From contig JAILWY010000009.1 in the NCBI GenBank assembly GCA_022113835.1, positions 2,517,501 through 2,581,500 of the forward strand: a stretch of DNA of 64,000 nt, written 5' to 3'. A model generated the notes under the pieces. The model did not search any database. It saw only the letters and a list, made by a program, of their open reading frames with translations, and was not told the origin of the DNA. This stretch comes from Atopsyche davidsoni (lineage: Eukaryota; Arthropoda; Insecta; Trichoptera; Hydrobiosidae). Position numbers and translations under genes: made by a program. Positions 48,026 to 59,930 of this stretch are shown piece by piece; the first letter of the stretch is position 1, and every line of letters begins with the position of its first letter.

Positions 48026-51000
48026 ACAGTGAATTGTTGAAATAGTTTAGATTTTTGGGCTGAAAATACTCTATTTTATTTTTGAAAAAAAAAGTATTTT
48101 TTAGGCTATTTTGTATAAAAACTCTGTTGAACTCTCCAGGTGTGTTCCCGCACCTGCACCGGACTTGAGTCATGTCAGCATTGGGAACTGACGGTAGTTT
48201 TTATTTGTTATTCAAAACATTATATATATGCATTATTTTGACACGCTCTTGCACTTGATTTGTATTTAAAAAACTCTTAATTGTCTGCAAAAAAATTACA
48301 TTAAGAGATAATACAAATTTTTGCCTACCCAGTATTTCAAAAATAATAGCCTCAGGCAAAAAATTGATTGCATTAAAATTTAAATAAAAAGTAGTTTTAT
48401 AATAAATATATATAATTAACTTATTGCTATCATATTAACGTACTAGATTAAAATCGATAAAAAATTATGTCCATTTTTGCACAGGATAAAGTCGCAAAGT
48501 TATTAATATATATGAACTTTGCGACGTATTAAAACCACAGGTAAATTGGTAAAATAAACCAGGTGCTTATTCAATATGTAGTAGAAAATTAAAGATGTTA
48601 TAAATTACTTTTAGAAAATATCAAAATGCAGATAGAAAATACTCATGTATAATATAATTTGAGACATTGCGTACACGTACTATGGCTATCTTAGTTGAAG
48701 TTATAGGACTTATATCCAAGCTCCTTTTTGAGACACTGCGTTTGCTGAAAATAGAAATAAGTCTGTCCTGGTTGGAGACACGAGTCAGGTGGGCATGAGT
48801 GACATCGAAATTACCTGGCGGAACCACGTTTAGAGTTGCCGATGCAAACTGACAACCTTCGCGGCCCACTTCCAAGCATCACGCACGCCTCATTAGATTA
48901 AAATTACATATTTAAAGTACAATCGTCTGTAACTTGAACTGATACATTTCGAAATTTGTCAAATTCGATAAGTACCTGTGGTAAGAAATATATGAACTAC
49001 ATATAAGTTAACGTGGATGCGGAATTTGCGCCAGTGGCTGAAAGTCGGGAGTATAGCCGAGTTTGTAAGACTGGCTCAGGATAGAGATATATTCAGTGAG
49101 AAGGTCGCCAACCCATCTGAGGAGATATGTACAACTATTGTACAAATGATTATTATCGAATAATATTTATTTTTCCCCCATACAGGTGTTTTGTGTGTTA
49201 AGTAGTCAATTTACTTACGAAACGACAAAAAAAACTGTGTTTATGGGGTTAGAATAAGCCTTAGAATCAAACATCTGTATTACGAGTACATCCAATATTT
49301 TCACTACTATATCGTTTATAATTTTGCAAATCGAATTTATCTTTTAAAAAAAAAATTAAGTATAATAAATATTTTCTAAAAAACGCTATAATAATTTTCA
49401 TAAAAATAAATTCACTTTCGATATTTGCGCCATCTATTGATTATTTCAGAAACAACATTTTTACTGCCATCTATGGCTGATAAAGATTAACAAAATACAA
49501 TTAATTCAACATTAATCAATCCTTTAAAATTACAAGATTAAAATATACACAAAAAAAACTAAGTAAATGTTAAAATATTATTTTATTAAAATAATACAAA
49601 CGTTTATAGTAATTAAAAAAAAACCAAATATTTTCAAAAAAAATAACTGAACTAAAACAAAAACAATTGTAAAAATCAATTAATGCTAACATTTAAAAAT
49701 ATATCAACTCTTGTGTGGTGCATCCTTACTAAAAAAAAAATTAGATGGTATATTTATTAAACTCATCATTTTTAAGTTTTTCCAAAACACTGTAAGATAA
49801 ATCAATTTTATCACTCAATAATGTAAGAATTAACAAAACTAGAACTAGTGTTATCTCCAAAAGTTTTATACATAGTAGTACAAATGACACTATTATCAAG
49901 AACAATGAGAAAAAAAGTTAAATGATTATTATTTAATTAAAGAAATTATTGAAAAAACTTTTTTTTTAGAACGCCAAAATATATTAAAAATGTATTTAAT
50001 AGAAATTTTTTTGGAAATTGATGCTCACTCAATAAAAAAATAACATTCAAATCTTACTAATATGAGCCATCATTATTCTTAACATAATTATTATTCACTA
50101 TTTGTACTTCTTAAACCCTCCGATTCAAAAAAATAATCAGATTCAAATAAGTTTGTTAATAAACCAACAATAATTCATTCACAAAAAAATTATTCAATGC
50201 CATATAAAATATTAAAAAGTATTTAAAATAAACAGCAATCGATTTTCCCTATAATAAACAATAAATACATTTTTCATTATTAAATATAAAAACACTGTCT
50301 TGTTTTAAGAGACAGAAAGTTATCAGATGCTTTTGCCTTTTTTGCCATTTCTCTGCGTTCAAACGATTTGTTCATAAACACACACACTAAACAATACTTA
50401 AGTACAATAGTATAACTAAACATATTTGGACAATTTTACTATAAATAAAGAAATAATAATGGATAAAAACACATGTAATGTCTTAAAAACACTATCAGAT
50501 ACAATCTCAGTTTCAGTTATAATTAGTATTTGTAAATTTTCGTTTTCATTTCACATGAACTGACAATTTCAATTTCTTTACGTTAGTAGTTTATTAAAAA
50601 CCAATTTAATTGAATACAATGGACGATGAGTCATTTATCCTAAATTTAACCCAAATCATAGATAACCATTTAAAAAGAAATCAGGATTATTATTAAATTT
50701 TTCATATCATTAAGTGCATAATATTAAAATTAAGCATACATATGCATTAAAGATTTAAATATTTGGAAAACTATTTTTATTAACAGAATATAAGCTTATA
50801 TTATTTGAGCTGATACGATACGCATGATAGCTCATGCTACATAAATCAGATTATGCGGTGCCGTTTCTTACTTTGTAAATGTGCTGAGTCTCAGACTCTT
50901 CTTTGTTCATTTACAAATTAAATATTATTTATTTTATACCGTTACAGCATTGTAATCAGGTTTATATTCACCCATCAACAAATTGTATCAAATTAATAAT

Positions 51001-51237
51001 AACCGTGAATAATAATTACATCATCAATGTGCCATAAATCATTTCATTTTTAAATGTTTAGTATGGAATATCTCCAAGTATCTATAAAATCAATAATTAT
51101 TTCATAAAACTTTAAGACCTAGTTACTTCTACAAATAATTTTATTTTGTATAATTATTTATTGTTTTTTCATAAATGGCATGTTCAATTTATTCAAGTTT
51201 TAAAATAGATAATCATAACAAAATTAGTCATTTTATA
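48026..51237. other. Intergenic, very AT-rich
   Basis: Contains a short family A repeat piece (49062-49130) and an exon-like patch on minus at about 48800-48890 ending in a GTAATT donor (reading EVGREGCQFASATLNVVPP), which I could not place in a gene. The right end is CHRAC1 downstream DNA. Confidence 0.4.
49062..49130. repeat. Dispersed repeat family A, short fragment
   Basis: TTCAGTGAGAAGGTCGCCAACC and CTGAGGAGA match the distal part of the 15.2-kb and 24.5-kb copies. Confidence 0.5.
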
Positions 51238-51356
51238 TCAAAAAAATATATAAAAAAACAATTTATGTAAATAAAGTACTTCATCTGGATTTAAAATAAT
51301 ATTAATGTTACTGTGCCATAAAAATTGAAAATCTAAATTTACAATTATAGTAAGAA

Positions 51357-51479
51357 CTTTGTACTGTCTTACAGTTATTTTACACGGCATGATTTCTCTA
51401 AGAAAATCAAGAGTATCATCACTTTTAACAACACCCGCTATATGTTTGTAGTCTAAAGTTGACGACTTCGATCGTTCAT
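51357..51479 (-). pseudogene. Duplicated fragment of CHRAC1 exon 2
   Basis: These 123 bp equal 51850-51972 at all but one position (an A for a G). They carry the histone-fold core from ERSKSSTLDYKH to MPCKITVRQYK. The piece lies 218 bp downstream of the gene's stop codon, in the same orientation. It has no original splice acceptor and runs into unrelated AT-rich sequence at both ends. An open frame of 88 codons (51504-51238) runs through it, with a TAA immediately before its ATG. Confidence 0.9.
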
Positions 51480-51697
51480 TTTGAACCATATCTATATTAG
51501 CCATTTAATAATTGGTATTTTGCTGTAGAAATTTGAGATCTTTTGCAGAGAATACTCAAGTCCTAATTCAAAATAAATGTTTTAAGTAAACATTGGTTAA
51601 TTAACCATCAAATTCTTCTTGTCTTTAATCAATCTTATACAGTGTTGGTAAAAATTAAAGTGAGCACTAAATTTAACATGAACTTATAATATATTAC

Positions 51698-52231
51698 TTA
51701 AGTTTTGGTAGCATGCACTTGTTTTGATGCGTCCTCCTCACCTTCCTCACTTTCTTCCTCTTCGTCGCTTTCTTCTTCAGCTTCCTCGCTAGAATCACTT
51801 TCATCACTATCAGAATCATCACCTCTTTGGGCTTTCTTAGCCATGAGTTCTTTGTACTGTCTTACAGTTATTTTACACGGCATGATTTCTCTAAGAAAAT
51901 CAAGAGTATCATCACTTTTAACGACACCCGCTATATGTTTGTAGTCTAAAGTTGACGACTTCGATCGTTCATACGCTAACTTAGCCAGATCGACTATAAA
52001 TAATTCCTAGAAATGAACAAAGTAACAACAGTTAAATTATATAAAATTTAAAATATTTATGTAAAAACTACAAGAACGTAAAATACTCACGGTTACTTTT
52101 GTAACTAGGAATAAAGGATCTTGTCCAACGGACTCGACATCAGGTGAACTTTTCATAATGGTCTTGACCCTCGATATAGGCAAATGAAGTTCCTTGCCTT
52201 TAGGGGAGACTGTCTTATCTGAGCCAGTCAT
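51698..52231 (-). CDS. CHRAC1: Chromatin accessibility complex protein 1 (CHRAC-15/16 type histone-fold subunit)
   Basis: Two coding exons, 52231-52091 and 52006-51698, joined in phase 0 by a GTGAGT..TTCTAG intron: 450 nt, 149 aa. The product is a histone-fold protein of the CHRAC1 (Drosophila Chrac-16) family. It pairs with a POLE3/CHRAC-14-like partner, binds DNA and assists ISWI/ACF1 nucleosome sliding. Family features: LPISRVKTIMKSSPDVESVGQ for helix 1 and loop 1, then ELFIVDLAKLAYERS for the long helix 2, DYKHIAGVVKSDDTLDFLREIMP for the last helix, and KITVRQYKEL after it. A highly acidic Glu/Asp/Ser tail (about residues 112-140) follows, longer than the human acidic tail (human protein is 131 aa). 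The start has no nearby in-frame upstream ATG. A tandem 34-bp duplication lies about 100 bp upstream. Confidence 0.95.
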
Positions 52232-52326
52232 TATGTAATATATAAGGGATTTATGTATTTTAATATAAAATTTTTAAAATCAAACATTCAAGCCACTCGA
52301 TAAATTGCCGGCACATAAACTGTCAA

Positions 52327-52394
52327 AATCAAACATGTTTGTTTATGGTTCTTACTGATGAATCAAACATGTTTGTTTATGGTTCTTACTGATG
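52327..52394. repeat. Perfect tandem duplication, 2 x 34 bp
   Basis: The units 52327-52360 and 52361-52394 are identical; each contains AAACATGTTTGTTTATGG. They sit upstream of the CHRAC1 start, in its probable promoter. Confidence 0.97.
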
Positions 52395-52439
52395 AAGTTT
52401 GTTACTCTTTGTCTATGACGAAAATAAGCGTATGCATCC

Positions 52440-52980
52440 ATTGAATTACTATTTTATTATTTATATACACTTTATATTTAAAAAATATATATTTTATTTT
52501 ATAAATATTTAATATATATTTTTAAATAAGAGAAAATGTAATATTTAATTATATATATATATATATATTATTTCTGTACACTTTTGCACTAAAATTTAAA
52601 ATATATATAATTTAAAGAAAAGAGAGAAAACGTTATTAATATAATATTTAATGAATATACATATATTTATGTAATAATAAGTAAACATATAAAAATATAT
52701 ATAATGATATATATTAATATATATATATATATATTTTTTTAAATATTAATTTCTAACACCAAAAATAAAAATATATTTTAATTTTAAAAGATTATTATCA
52801 ATAATTTGAAAGAGATTTATTATTATAAAATTTATTTAATATATATATTTATTTAAATAAATATTTATTATTGTAAATATATATTATTTATAAACATTTA
52901 TACGTTATATATATTTTTTTTAACGTGTGTGTATATATATACATTTTATTTTTTTTGTTTTTGTAACAATATATTTAAGA
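52440..52980. repeat. AT-rich low-complexity / (TA)n block
   Basis: More than 500 bp almost entirely A and T, with (TA)n runs around 52551-52569 and 52714-52734 and GTGTGTATATATATAC near 52925-52941. Confidence 0.9.
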
Positions 52981-54058
52981 TTCCTTTCTTTTGACTACTT
53001 CATTATTTATTGCAGTATAATTAAGTAGGCTGTAGAGATAGGACGTTCAAAGTAATCAAAATATTTATTATATTTAAAAGTAATGGTTGTAATTATGTGG
53101 TGCCTTTGAATTGAATACTAAAAATATGCTTGCAGCAAACGCGGAATGCTTTAAGATATGCTCTGTTTACAATGAATGATAGGAGGCATTTAATCAACGT
53201 CAATTATATTTTAAATGTATAAATGAAGATAAATTTATTTTTTGTGAATGAAGATACATGAATCGTGTACTTAATTGAAAGAATAAAAAAAGACGAAGGG
53301 TCTCTCAAAAAACCATCGAATTAACCAAAAAATAGTTCATACAAACTAAACAAATAAGCGTTACTAATCAATAAGAATAATAATATTGAAAATTTTCTGA
53401 TTTATTATACCTCGACGAATTTCTTTTCTTTAAAATGTAAAATTGATATGTAAACGTGGAATTAATAAATAAATAATTGTTCCGTTGATTAAACAACTAC
53501 CAGATAACAATCGAAAAATGACCTTTGTTAGTCATATATCATAGCAAAATAGATATGTTTATTTGACTGTGCTAGGACAGCGTTTTTTGATTGCATAAAA
53601 ACAGTTTTAAAGTTATTCTTAGGAACTTATGCTTACAATGCATGTATATTTTATACATTTTACACTCTTTGAACTATAAGCAGCATTAACAAAGTATTTT
53701 ACTGTTTCATATTATATTAAACTAAAATACTTATGTCTTACGTACCTTCTGAGTCTAAAAATATATTTGACTATATCTCGGATTGGTCATTTTCTATATT
53801 CATGGCTATTAAAAACCATGGGAATTCAAGATAGACAAAGCTGCGACATCACGAAGGGATGAAGTCGAGGGGCACCGCATTGTGCATCATGGCGCACACC
53901 TGGCCTGCACGCATACAACTTCCCCCCCTTCTATGAGTGTCACACTTATTATTATTGAACTTGCAAAATATTATAAAAGAGGGGAGATGAGGCTTGGAAA
54001 AAATAAAAATACCAAAAAATAAAACGATATAGAATAGTTTGTTTTTATTAATAATGTC
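52981..54058. other. Intergenic between CHRAC1 and arginine kinase
   Basis: AT-rich, no supported gene. 53845-53935 is richer in GC (CGAGGGGCACCGCATTGTGC) but shows no coding signal I trust. Confidence 0.45.
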
Positions 54059-54361
54059 TTTATTTGAATGTGTTTACAGTAGTGGGTGGTAACGGGTGGC
54101 ACGCGCCGGCGTGCCGGGAGTTGTGCATCTCCGATGTCCTCACAAAGGACAAGTAAAGACTAGAAAGCCCGATCCTCTAGCGAAAATATACAATTTGGGT
54201 CCGGCGGCTGCCGCCGGACGGGACCTACGCGAGCGCCGACTCCGGGCCGAAACCTTCCGAATAAACTAATTTAACGTAACTTTAAAAGATTTAAATTATA
54301 ATAATTTACAAAATACTGATCCTCGGCGCTGGGCGCGCCGCGGATGTCTCCCCGCGACCCC
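54059..54361 (-). other. Arginine kinase 3'UTR with polyA signal
   Basis: The 300 bp after the arginine kinase stop (minus strand) is moderately GC-rich and ends in AATAAA at 54064-54059, a good polyadenylation signal. Confidence 0.7.
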
Positions 54362-56158
54362 TTACATCTCCTTCTCGATCTTGATGAGCTCGGCGATGCC
54401 GTCGTGCATCTCCTTGACGGCGTCGTACTCGGTCAGACCCATGCGCCTCTTGTTGGAGATGTCGTAGACTCCGCCCTCGGCCTCGGTGTGCTCGCCGCGG
54501 GTTCCGCGCACCTGCAGGTTGTACCTGCCGGCGACCTCCTCCAGCTTGGCCAAGTTGGCGGCCAGCTTGGGCACCTTGATGTGCACGGACGCGCGCACGG
54601 TGGTTCCCAAGTTGGTGGGGCAGAAGGTCAGGAAGCCCAGACGATCGTTGTGAGAGAAGGGAATGCGCTTCTCGATGTCGTTGACGGCGGTCACGAGGCG
54701 ACGGAACACCTCTCCCAGGTTGCCTCCCATCTGCATGGAGATGAGACGGAGGTGGTCCTCCTCGTTGCACCACACCAAGAAGGTCTTGGCATCGTTGTGG
54801 TAGATACCGCGGCCGGAGGGCCAGTAGCGGCAGGCGTTGGCGGCCTGGAGGAAACGGTCTCCCTCCTTGAAGAGGAAATGGTCGTCGATGAGCTGCTGCT
54901 GCACCTCCTTGCCCATACCGGTCAGGGGGTGGAACTTGCCCTTGAGCTCTCCCTCCAGGGCGGACAGGGTGGAGGAGACCTTGCCCTCCATCTCCTTGTA
55001 CTGCTCCTCGGTGAGGCAGGGGTTGAAGGGGTATCCCTCCATGGAGCGGCCGCAGCGCACGCGGGTGGACACGACGTACTCGCCGGCGGGGTCCAGGTTG
55101 CCCAGGGTGTCTACATCTCCCCAGTTCTTAGGGGGGTGCTTGTCAGTCTTTTTGAATCCAGTGTGGTAGTCCTCGATGATGGGGTCGAACAGCTCGGAGA
55201 ACACGGTGTAGGCTTCCGCGTCGGGAGCGTAGATGCCCACTCCGGAGTCGTGGTTCTCCAGACCTAAATTGATCAATAAATAAATATTCAGTCAAACATC
55301 AGCGTCAGTTTCGATGTACAGTTAAATCGTTGGCGCTTTTTGAGTTTTAAAACTCATCATGAACAATAAGATCACAAAAGTTTGAATACAGTGACAACAA
55401 TAGAAGAGTGGTTATCATTGTGAACCTCGAAAGCCTGAAAGGTGCGCATCGATCCGTGCTCCGCCCCACGAGCGCGGGGAGGAGGACTCACCTCGCAAGA
55501 ATTATTTCTACTCCAAATATCGTATTCTGACATTTGTTTCAGTAATGTAGCGAGCTAAAGTTTACTGCCGCGAAAAAAATGTCTCGCTGCGACTGCTAAA
55601 ATGTCGAATGATGTCACTATTCATAGGTCTTTTCAAGTTTGTAAAAATGTTTTGAATTTAAAAATAATTTATTGCATGAGTACACGTTTATATAGATATA
55701 TTCAGCAAGAATGATATTAATGTAATCAGTTGAAAAATATATTCACCATTTTTTTAAAGTTTATTGAATATTCGTAAAATTATCAACTTGCTTAGATTTG
55801 TGTAATTTTATATTTTATTAAACAAAATTTTATATTTTATTTAAAATACACTAAACGTCATGTCAAATAAATATTTCTATCAAATGTCTTAAAAAGTGGG
55901 TAGGTAGAATTATTTCTCTTTTGCTAGACCTTAATAAACATGAGCGAGTATGCAGTGTGTTTTATGATGTAATTATCATGATGTGCACTGACCAGACTGG
56001 ATCACATCCAGAAGGGTTGATCCAAAGGAGGTCTTCTTGTTCTTGAGGTTGTCAAAGATCTCCTTGGTGAGGAACTTCTTCAGGAGTGACTTGGAGTCGG
56101 AAGCGACGAGCTTGGCAAAGCCAGCCTCCAACTTCTCAATGACTGCTGCGTCAACCAT
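54362..56158 (-). CDS. Argk: Arginine kinase
   Basis: Two coding exons, 56158-55993 and 55263-54362 (1068 nt), give 355 aa, the standard insect arginine kinase length. The enzyme reversibly transfers the ATP gamma-phosphate to L-arginine, buffering ATP in muscle, nerve and other high-demand cytosol. The N-terminal guanido-kinase helical domain is followed by the catalytic domain. Visible landmarks: [13 protein letters not shown] (substrate-specificity loop), STRVRCGRS (nucleotide binding), CNEEDHLR (catalytic Glu near 224), the family signature [12 protein letters not shown] with reactive Cys near 270, and [13 protein letters not shown] (flexible loop with the second catalytic Glu). All active-site residues are kept. 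Codons are strongly GC-ending, as usual for a highly expressed gene. An acceptor TTTCAG leaves 16 nt of 5'UTR (56174-56159) before the ATG, so the first exon is upstream and non-coding, or coding as in the 57.8-kb entry. Confidence 0.98.
55264..55992 (-). other. Arginine kinase intron 1
   Basis: Starts GTCAGT after residue Gly56's first base and ends in TTTAG. A GC-rich patch near 55440-55500 (CTCCGCCCCACGAGCGCGGGGA) stands out from the AT-rich intron. Confidence 0.8.
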
Positions 56159-56174
56159 TGTGTCAGATTTGTTT

Positions 56175-57786
56175 CTGAAATGAGAATAATGATGTTTAAT
56201 TAATATTTTTTCTATAACACACAACATAATTATGATTTTTAACATTGAAAAGGTGCAACGACTTGGTCTGTTCGCTGTTGAACTGGTAATTTATTTATTG
56301 CGATTAGACTTATACTTTTTAAATAAGCCATGTACCCAAAGTTCGTGTCCCTGTCTATTGAAGAATAAATTTTTGTACATCACATGCCTATTTTGCGATT
56401 ACTTCTCTAATATTAATTAAAAATAAATACATAACACAATCGTAATAATGAAACACGGCAAATCGAATTTCGAAGGAAACAATTATATTTATAAACATTT
56501 CTTTTTTTGATATTTTATGATCGATGAATACTACATTATTAAGCTAGGTGGAACTTTAGAGAAAAAATACAACGCAAAAAAATTGTAAATTTAAATTAAA
56601 TTAAAATAATTTATTAAAATTTGAGCTTTATACAATTATCTCAAAAAAAAATAATGACATTTAGTATTTGTTCTAAAATTATCTAAATATAATAAAAAAA
56701 TTAAAACTAAAGGAATAATTTAAATTAATACTACATGAAATAATTAACTACCAATTTGTATTTAATTTAAAAAACCAAAAAGTGCTAATAAAAATATAAA
56801 ATCACTATTATACAAAAATAACTACCTACATTTCAGTAATAAGTCGTCTTCGCGAGTCTATGGCTACAACCAAACCGTAGCTGCACGCTGCATGAGGTAA
56901 TTTATGCCATTAGCGTTCATAAAGCAAGTAACTCGAGTGTTTTCTTGGCAAGCCTATTGATGGAAGGAAGGAATTTATTTTCCAAGCGGCAATTCGAGCG
57001 CGGCGCGTGTCTGCCGGGCAAGTTGCCAGAAATCAGGCGCTACAACTTCTTACTACTATAATACATATTTTTAATGGTAAAATATTATTTTGTTTGATAG
57101 TGATATAACATATTTAATCTTGTGGCTTTAAAATGCTTTAAATTTGAAAAAATACATTTTAATAATTGCAATGACTCGCAGTATAGTTGTAGTAATCTTC
57201 AATCAACACATTAATTAGAATCGCACAGTTCCCTATAACGTTTGAAATTCACATCTATCACTTTTATTACTTTTTTTAACTTTTTATCTTTGAATTAGAG
57301 TTTTGGTAATTATTTTTATCAAATCAATAAATAGGCTAGAAATACGAACCGAAATCCTTAAAAACCGGTCAGGCATCGAGCAGCTACCGATCGCCCGAGA
57401 GGGCGGGGACGAAAACGCGTGAAGGCTTTGAGAACGAATCCGCCCATCGGACGGCTCGACAATGAACGGTCCGATGCATATCCGATAATGGGCGCCGGCC
57501 GCACTTTTTGTAGACAATTTAACGGGGAAACGCACGCAGATACGAGGTGGATGCTAATCTTCAATTTTCTAAGGAAAATAAGTATCTAGCGATGTACAAA
57601 TGCGAGGATATGGAAAGCAACAGATGAGCTGGCGGGGCGCGGAGACGCCCGAGGCGCCGCCCCTCGCACTCGACAGACGTCGTCTAATCGCGACCGTCGG
57701 ACTCGCGGAAGCCGAAAGCCAGGGTCAGGACTGAGCTACCAAACACTACAGAAGACGGGCCGGAGGCGGGGGGCCCCGGGGCTCAC
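56175..57786 (-). other. Arginine kinase upstream intron
   Basis: Between the GTGAGC donor after 57787 and the TTTCAG acceptor before 56174. AT-rich on the left, GC-rich from about 57340 rightward. Short open frames around 57284-57564 are composition-driven and not supported as genes. Confidence 0.7.
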
Positions 57787-57878
57787 CTAGCCAAGTAAAT
57801 CATGGAGTCAGATACACACCCTTCCGTCGCCTCCTCTAGCGGCTTGATCTCTTTCTCTTTGGATGCACAACCGCCCAT
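57787..57878 (-). CDS. Argk: Alternative first coding exon of arginine kinase (MGGC leader)
   Basis: On minus, an ATG at 57878 opens a frame starting MGGCASKEKEIKPLEE and running 30 codons to a GCTAG|GTGAGC donor. Its two leftover bases join the first base of the exon at 56174. The frame then passes through RNKSDT, the former 5'UTR, into the normal Met-Val-Asp start without a stop. The result is a 391-aa isoform (92+182+902 nt). Gly2 with Cys4 and Ser6/Lys7 is a classic N-myristoylation plus palmitoylation signal, so this isoform would be membrane-tethered. Phase agreement and codon openness are direct observations; lipidation and use in vivo are inferred. The usual 355-aa isoform would need another non-coding first exon. 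Confidence 0.8.
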
Positions 57879-59760
57879 TTCGTTAAATTTGTTAATAACT
57901 ACACTATGGAACTCCTAGTAAAAACACTACATGTACACTACGGGAGTAGGAGGATTAGCGGGCTCTCCGGAGGAGTCACTCTGGAGCGAAGGGAAGGCCT
58001 GCCGGGGGAGGGGGAGGCGGCGGGAGTGTAGACGGATCGATGGCGAAGGACGCGGCGGGGATGTTCTGGCGGTATTTTTCAAATTCGCTGTCTGCTATCT
58101 GTCAGGCGCGCCGGCCGGCTCTGTCGCCGCTCGCGCTTGCATTTCGCGGCATCACTATCGCTCTCGTGACAAGTGGTCCGATTACACCTGATAACGTCCG
58201 CACTCGAGACGAGATGCGTCGACATGCAAGTCGTTGCGAAATCTTATCAGGAGAGCACATCACTGTTGTCGTGTCGTTCGATCGCAAAGCTATCTCGGGA
58301 CGCTTATCACCGCTTACATCACTTTCTTTTGATAGCGCAATACAATTGGAGCCGTTTTCGAACTAGTAGATATCCCCGGACGCTTCGACGATGGCAAAAA
58401 AATATTTACAAAAATTAAAACCGGCCGAATCGGCCCGTCGGAAAGTGAGATTCGGAAAAGGCAACTTCGGGTAAAAAAAATGCATTTCCACACGAAGCGG
58501 ACGGATCGCGCCCGGTCAGCTGCTCCGCGGTGTCGCGACTTCTAGTCGGGTCGATGTCGGATATGCTTGCAAATTATTTTTATTTTTTTTGAACCGGACT
58601 GGGGCGAGGGTGGAACGTTTTCTCCGGATAATTCCTCGGACGGTCGGGACGCGCCGAGGGAGCGACCGGTGCTCGGATCTGTCGATAGTTCCTCCCGTCG
58701 AAGGCCGGTATTACGTAACTTCGACCGAGAAATTTCGAGTTTCGAGAAAAATCGGCCGACAATTTCTAAAAATTAATTTCAATAATAATTCCGACGGCAA
58801 ACCGTTCCGTATCCGACGATCGCACATTATTCACTTTTCAATAACCGCCAAAATTTCGATAATTTTTCACAAATCGGAAGGACGCGTTCTCGAAAGCCGG
58901 AAAATTTTTTTAAAAAATATTCGGTCGGATCGTTTGGTGCTCCGGGAAGATCGCCGCGCAGTCGGGGGATGCCGGTGTTATTTTGGAGAATTTGATAAGT
59001 TCAGCGCTCGGTTCTCTTACCTCGCTCTGGTCGCGTCTCTCCAAGCCAGCACCGAAGTGTGGAATGAAGGCGCCTGGCGGCTCAGAGCGCGGGGCGGCGC
59101 GGCGCCCCCCCCCAGGCGGCCAGGAGCCCCGCCGCACAGCGCAAGCGCCAGCCCCCGCGAGCGCACACAGCCCCGCGCAGCCCGCCATGCCCCCGCAGCC
59201 CCCGCAGCCCCCGCACCCGCCATCCACCGTGGCTGCAGACTCTCCCCGCGCCGCGCCCGGCGACTACTGGCTGGCGTCCTCACTCGTCCTCACTCTTCCT
59301 CACTCTTCCTCACTCTTCCTCACTCGCGCCGATCCTTTTTTCTCTACTCGACGTTTTGCGGTCGCATTTGCTCCGGCCCCTCCTTTCGCATCGGCGGAGC
59401 GCTCGCTCATCTCCGGCGAGCTTCTCGCCGATGTCTTTTCTGTTTTATTTTCCTTCGTGCAAAACACACGCTGGACGTCCTCGTTTCGCAAAATATTGCA
59501 GCGTTCCCGGTCTTTCGTAACATTTTTCGTTTCATTTATCCCGACCCGAATTCGATTTTTAAAAAAATTATTTGCTCACTATCTCGCAATACGTTTTTCC
59601 GTTTATTGTAGCACCTCATATATTCACTAACGATTGAGTTGCACTCCCACTCCTACTCGCAAAGCAGGTGTGTACTGGAAGTCGTGAAACACACGCGTCG
59701 ATTGTAATTATTTGATTGAATTACATCATCATGCACCGGTAAGGATCATTTTTTCAAACG
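57879..59760. promoter_or_regulatory. GC-rich CpG-dense region upstream of arginine kinase
   Basis: Nearly 2 kb of CpG-rich DNA in an otherwise AT-rich window, beginning right at the alternative first exon. Probably promoter and 5'UTR exons of arginine kinase. Long open frames here on plus (340 aa at 58589-59611, 215 aa at 58983-59630) arise from scarcity of stop codons in GC-rich sequence: they are Arg/Ser/Ala/Pro-rich with no domain. Confidence 0.5.
59278..59325. repeat. 10-bp minisatellite TCCTCACTCT x about 5
   Basis: Five consecutive near-identical 10-bp units, the first and last with G variants. Confidence 0.95.
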
Positions 59761-59810
59761 CTGCTCTCATAAAAATAAGCGTTCGCTGCTCGGGCGCGTC
59801 GCCGCCCCGC

Positions 59811-59930
59811 TCGTGCCCCGCCGTGCCCCGCTAGTGCCCCGCCGTGCCCTGCTAGTGCCCCGCCGTGCCCCGGCCGTGCCCTGCTAGTGCCCCGCCGTGC
59901 CCCGGCCGTGCCCTGCTAGTGCCCCGCCCG
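59811..59930. repeat. 10/11-bp minisatellite GTGCCCCGCC / GTGCCCTGCTA
   Basis: About eleven units alternating GTGCCCCGCC, GTGCCCTGCTA and GTGCCCCGGCC; higher-order blocks of two or three units are themselves repeated, which indicates unequal exchange or slippage. Confidence 0.95.

Noticed and set aside
51238..51504. 88-aa ORF as a second CHRAC1-like gene
   Set aside because: It is a 123-bp exon fragment fused by chance to flanking AT-rich sequence; helix 1 and most of helix 2 are missing, and no acceptor joins it in frame.
54344..55267. 307-aa plus-strand ORF
   Set aside because: Exact antisense of the arginine kinase catalytic exon; open only because of its GC-ending codons.
58589..59611. 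340-aa plus-strand ORF upstream of arginine kinase
   Set aside because: GC-rich sequence with few stops; Arg/Ser/Pro/Ala-rich, no domain, contains a minisatellite, and overlapping frames on both strands are equally open.
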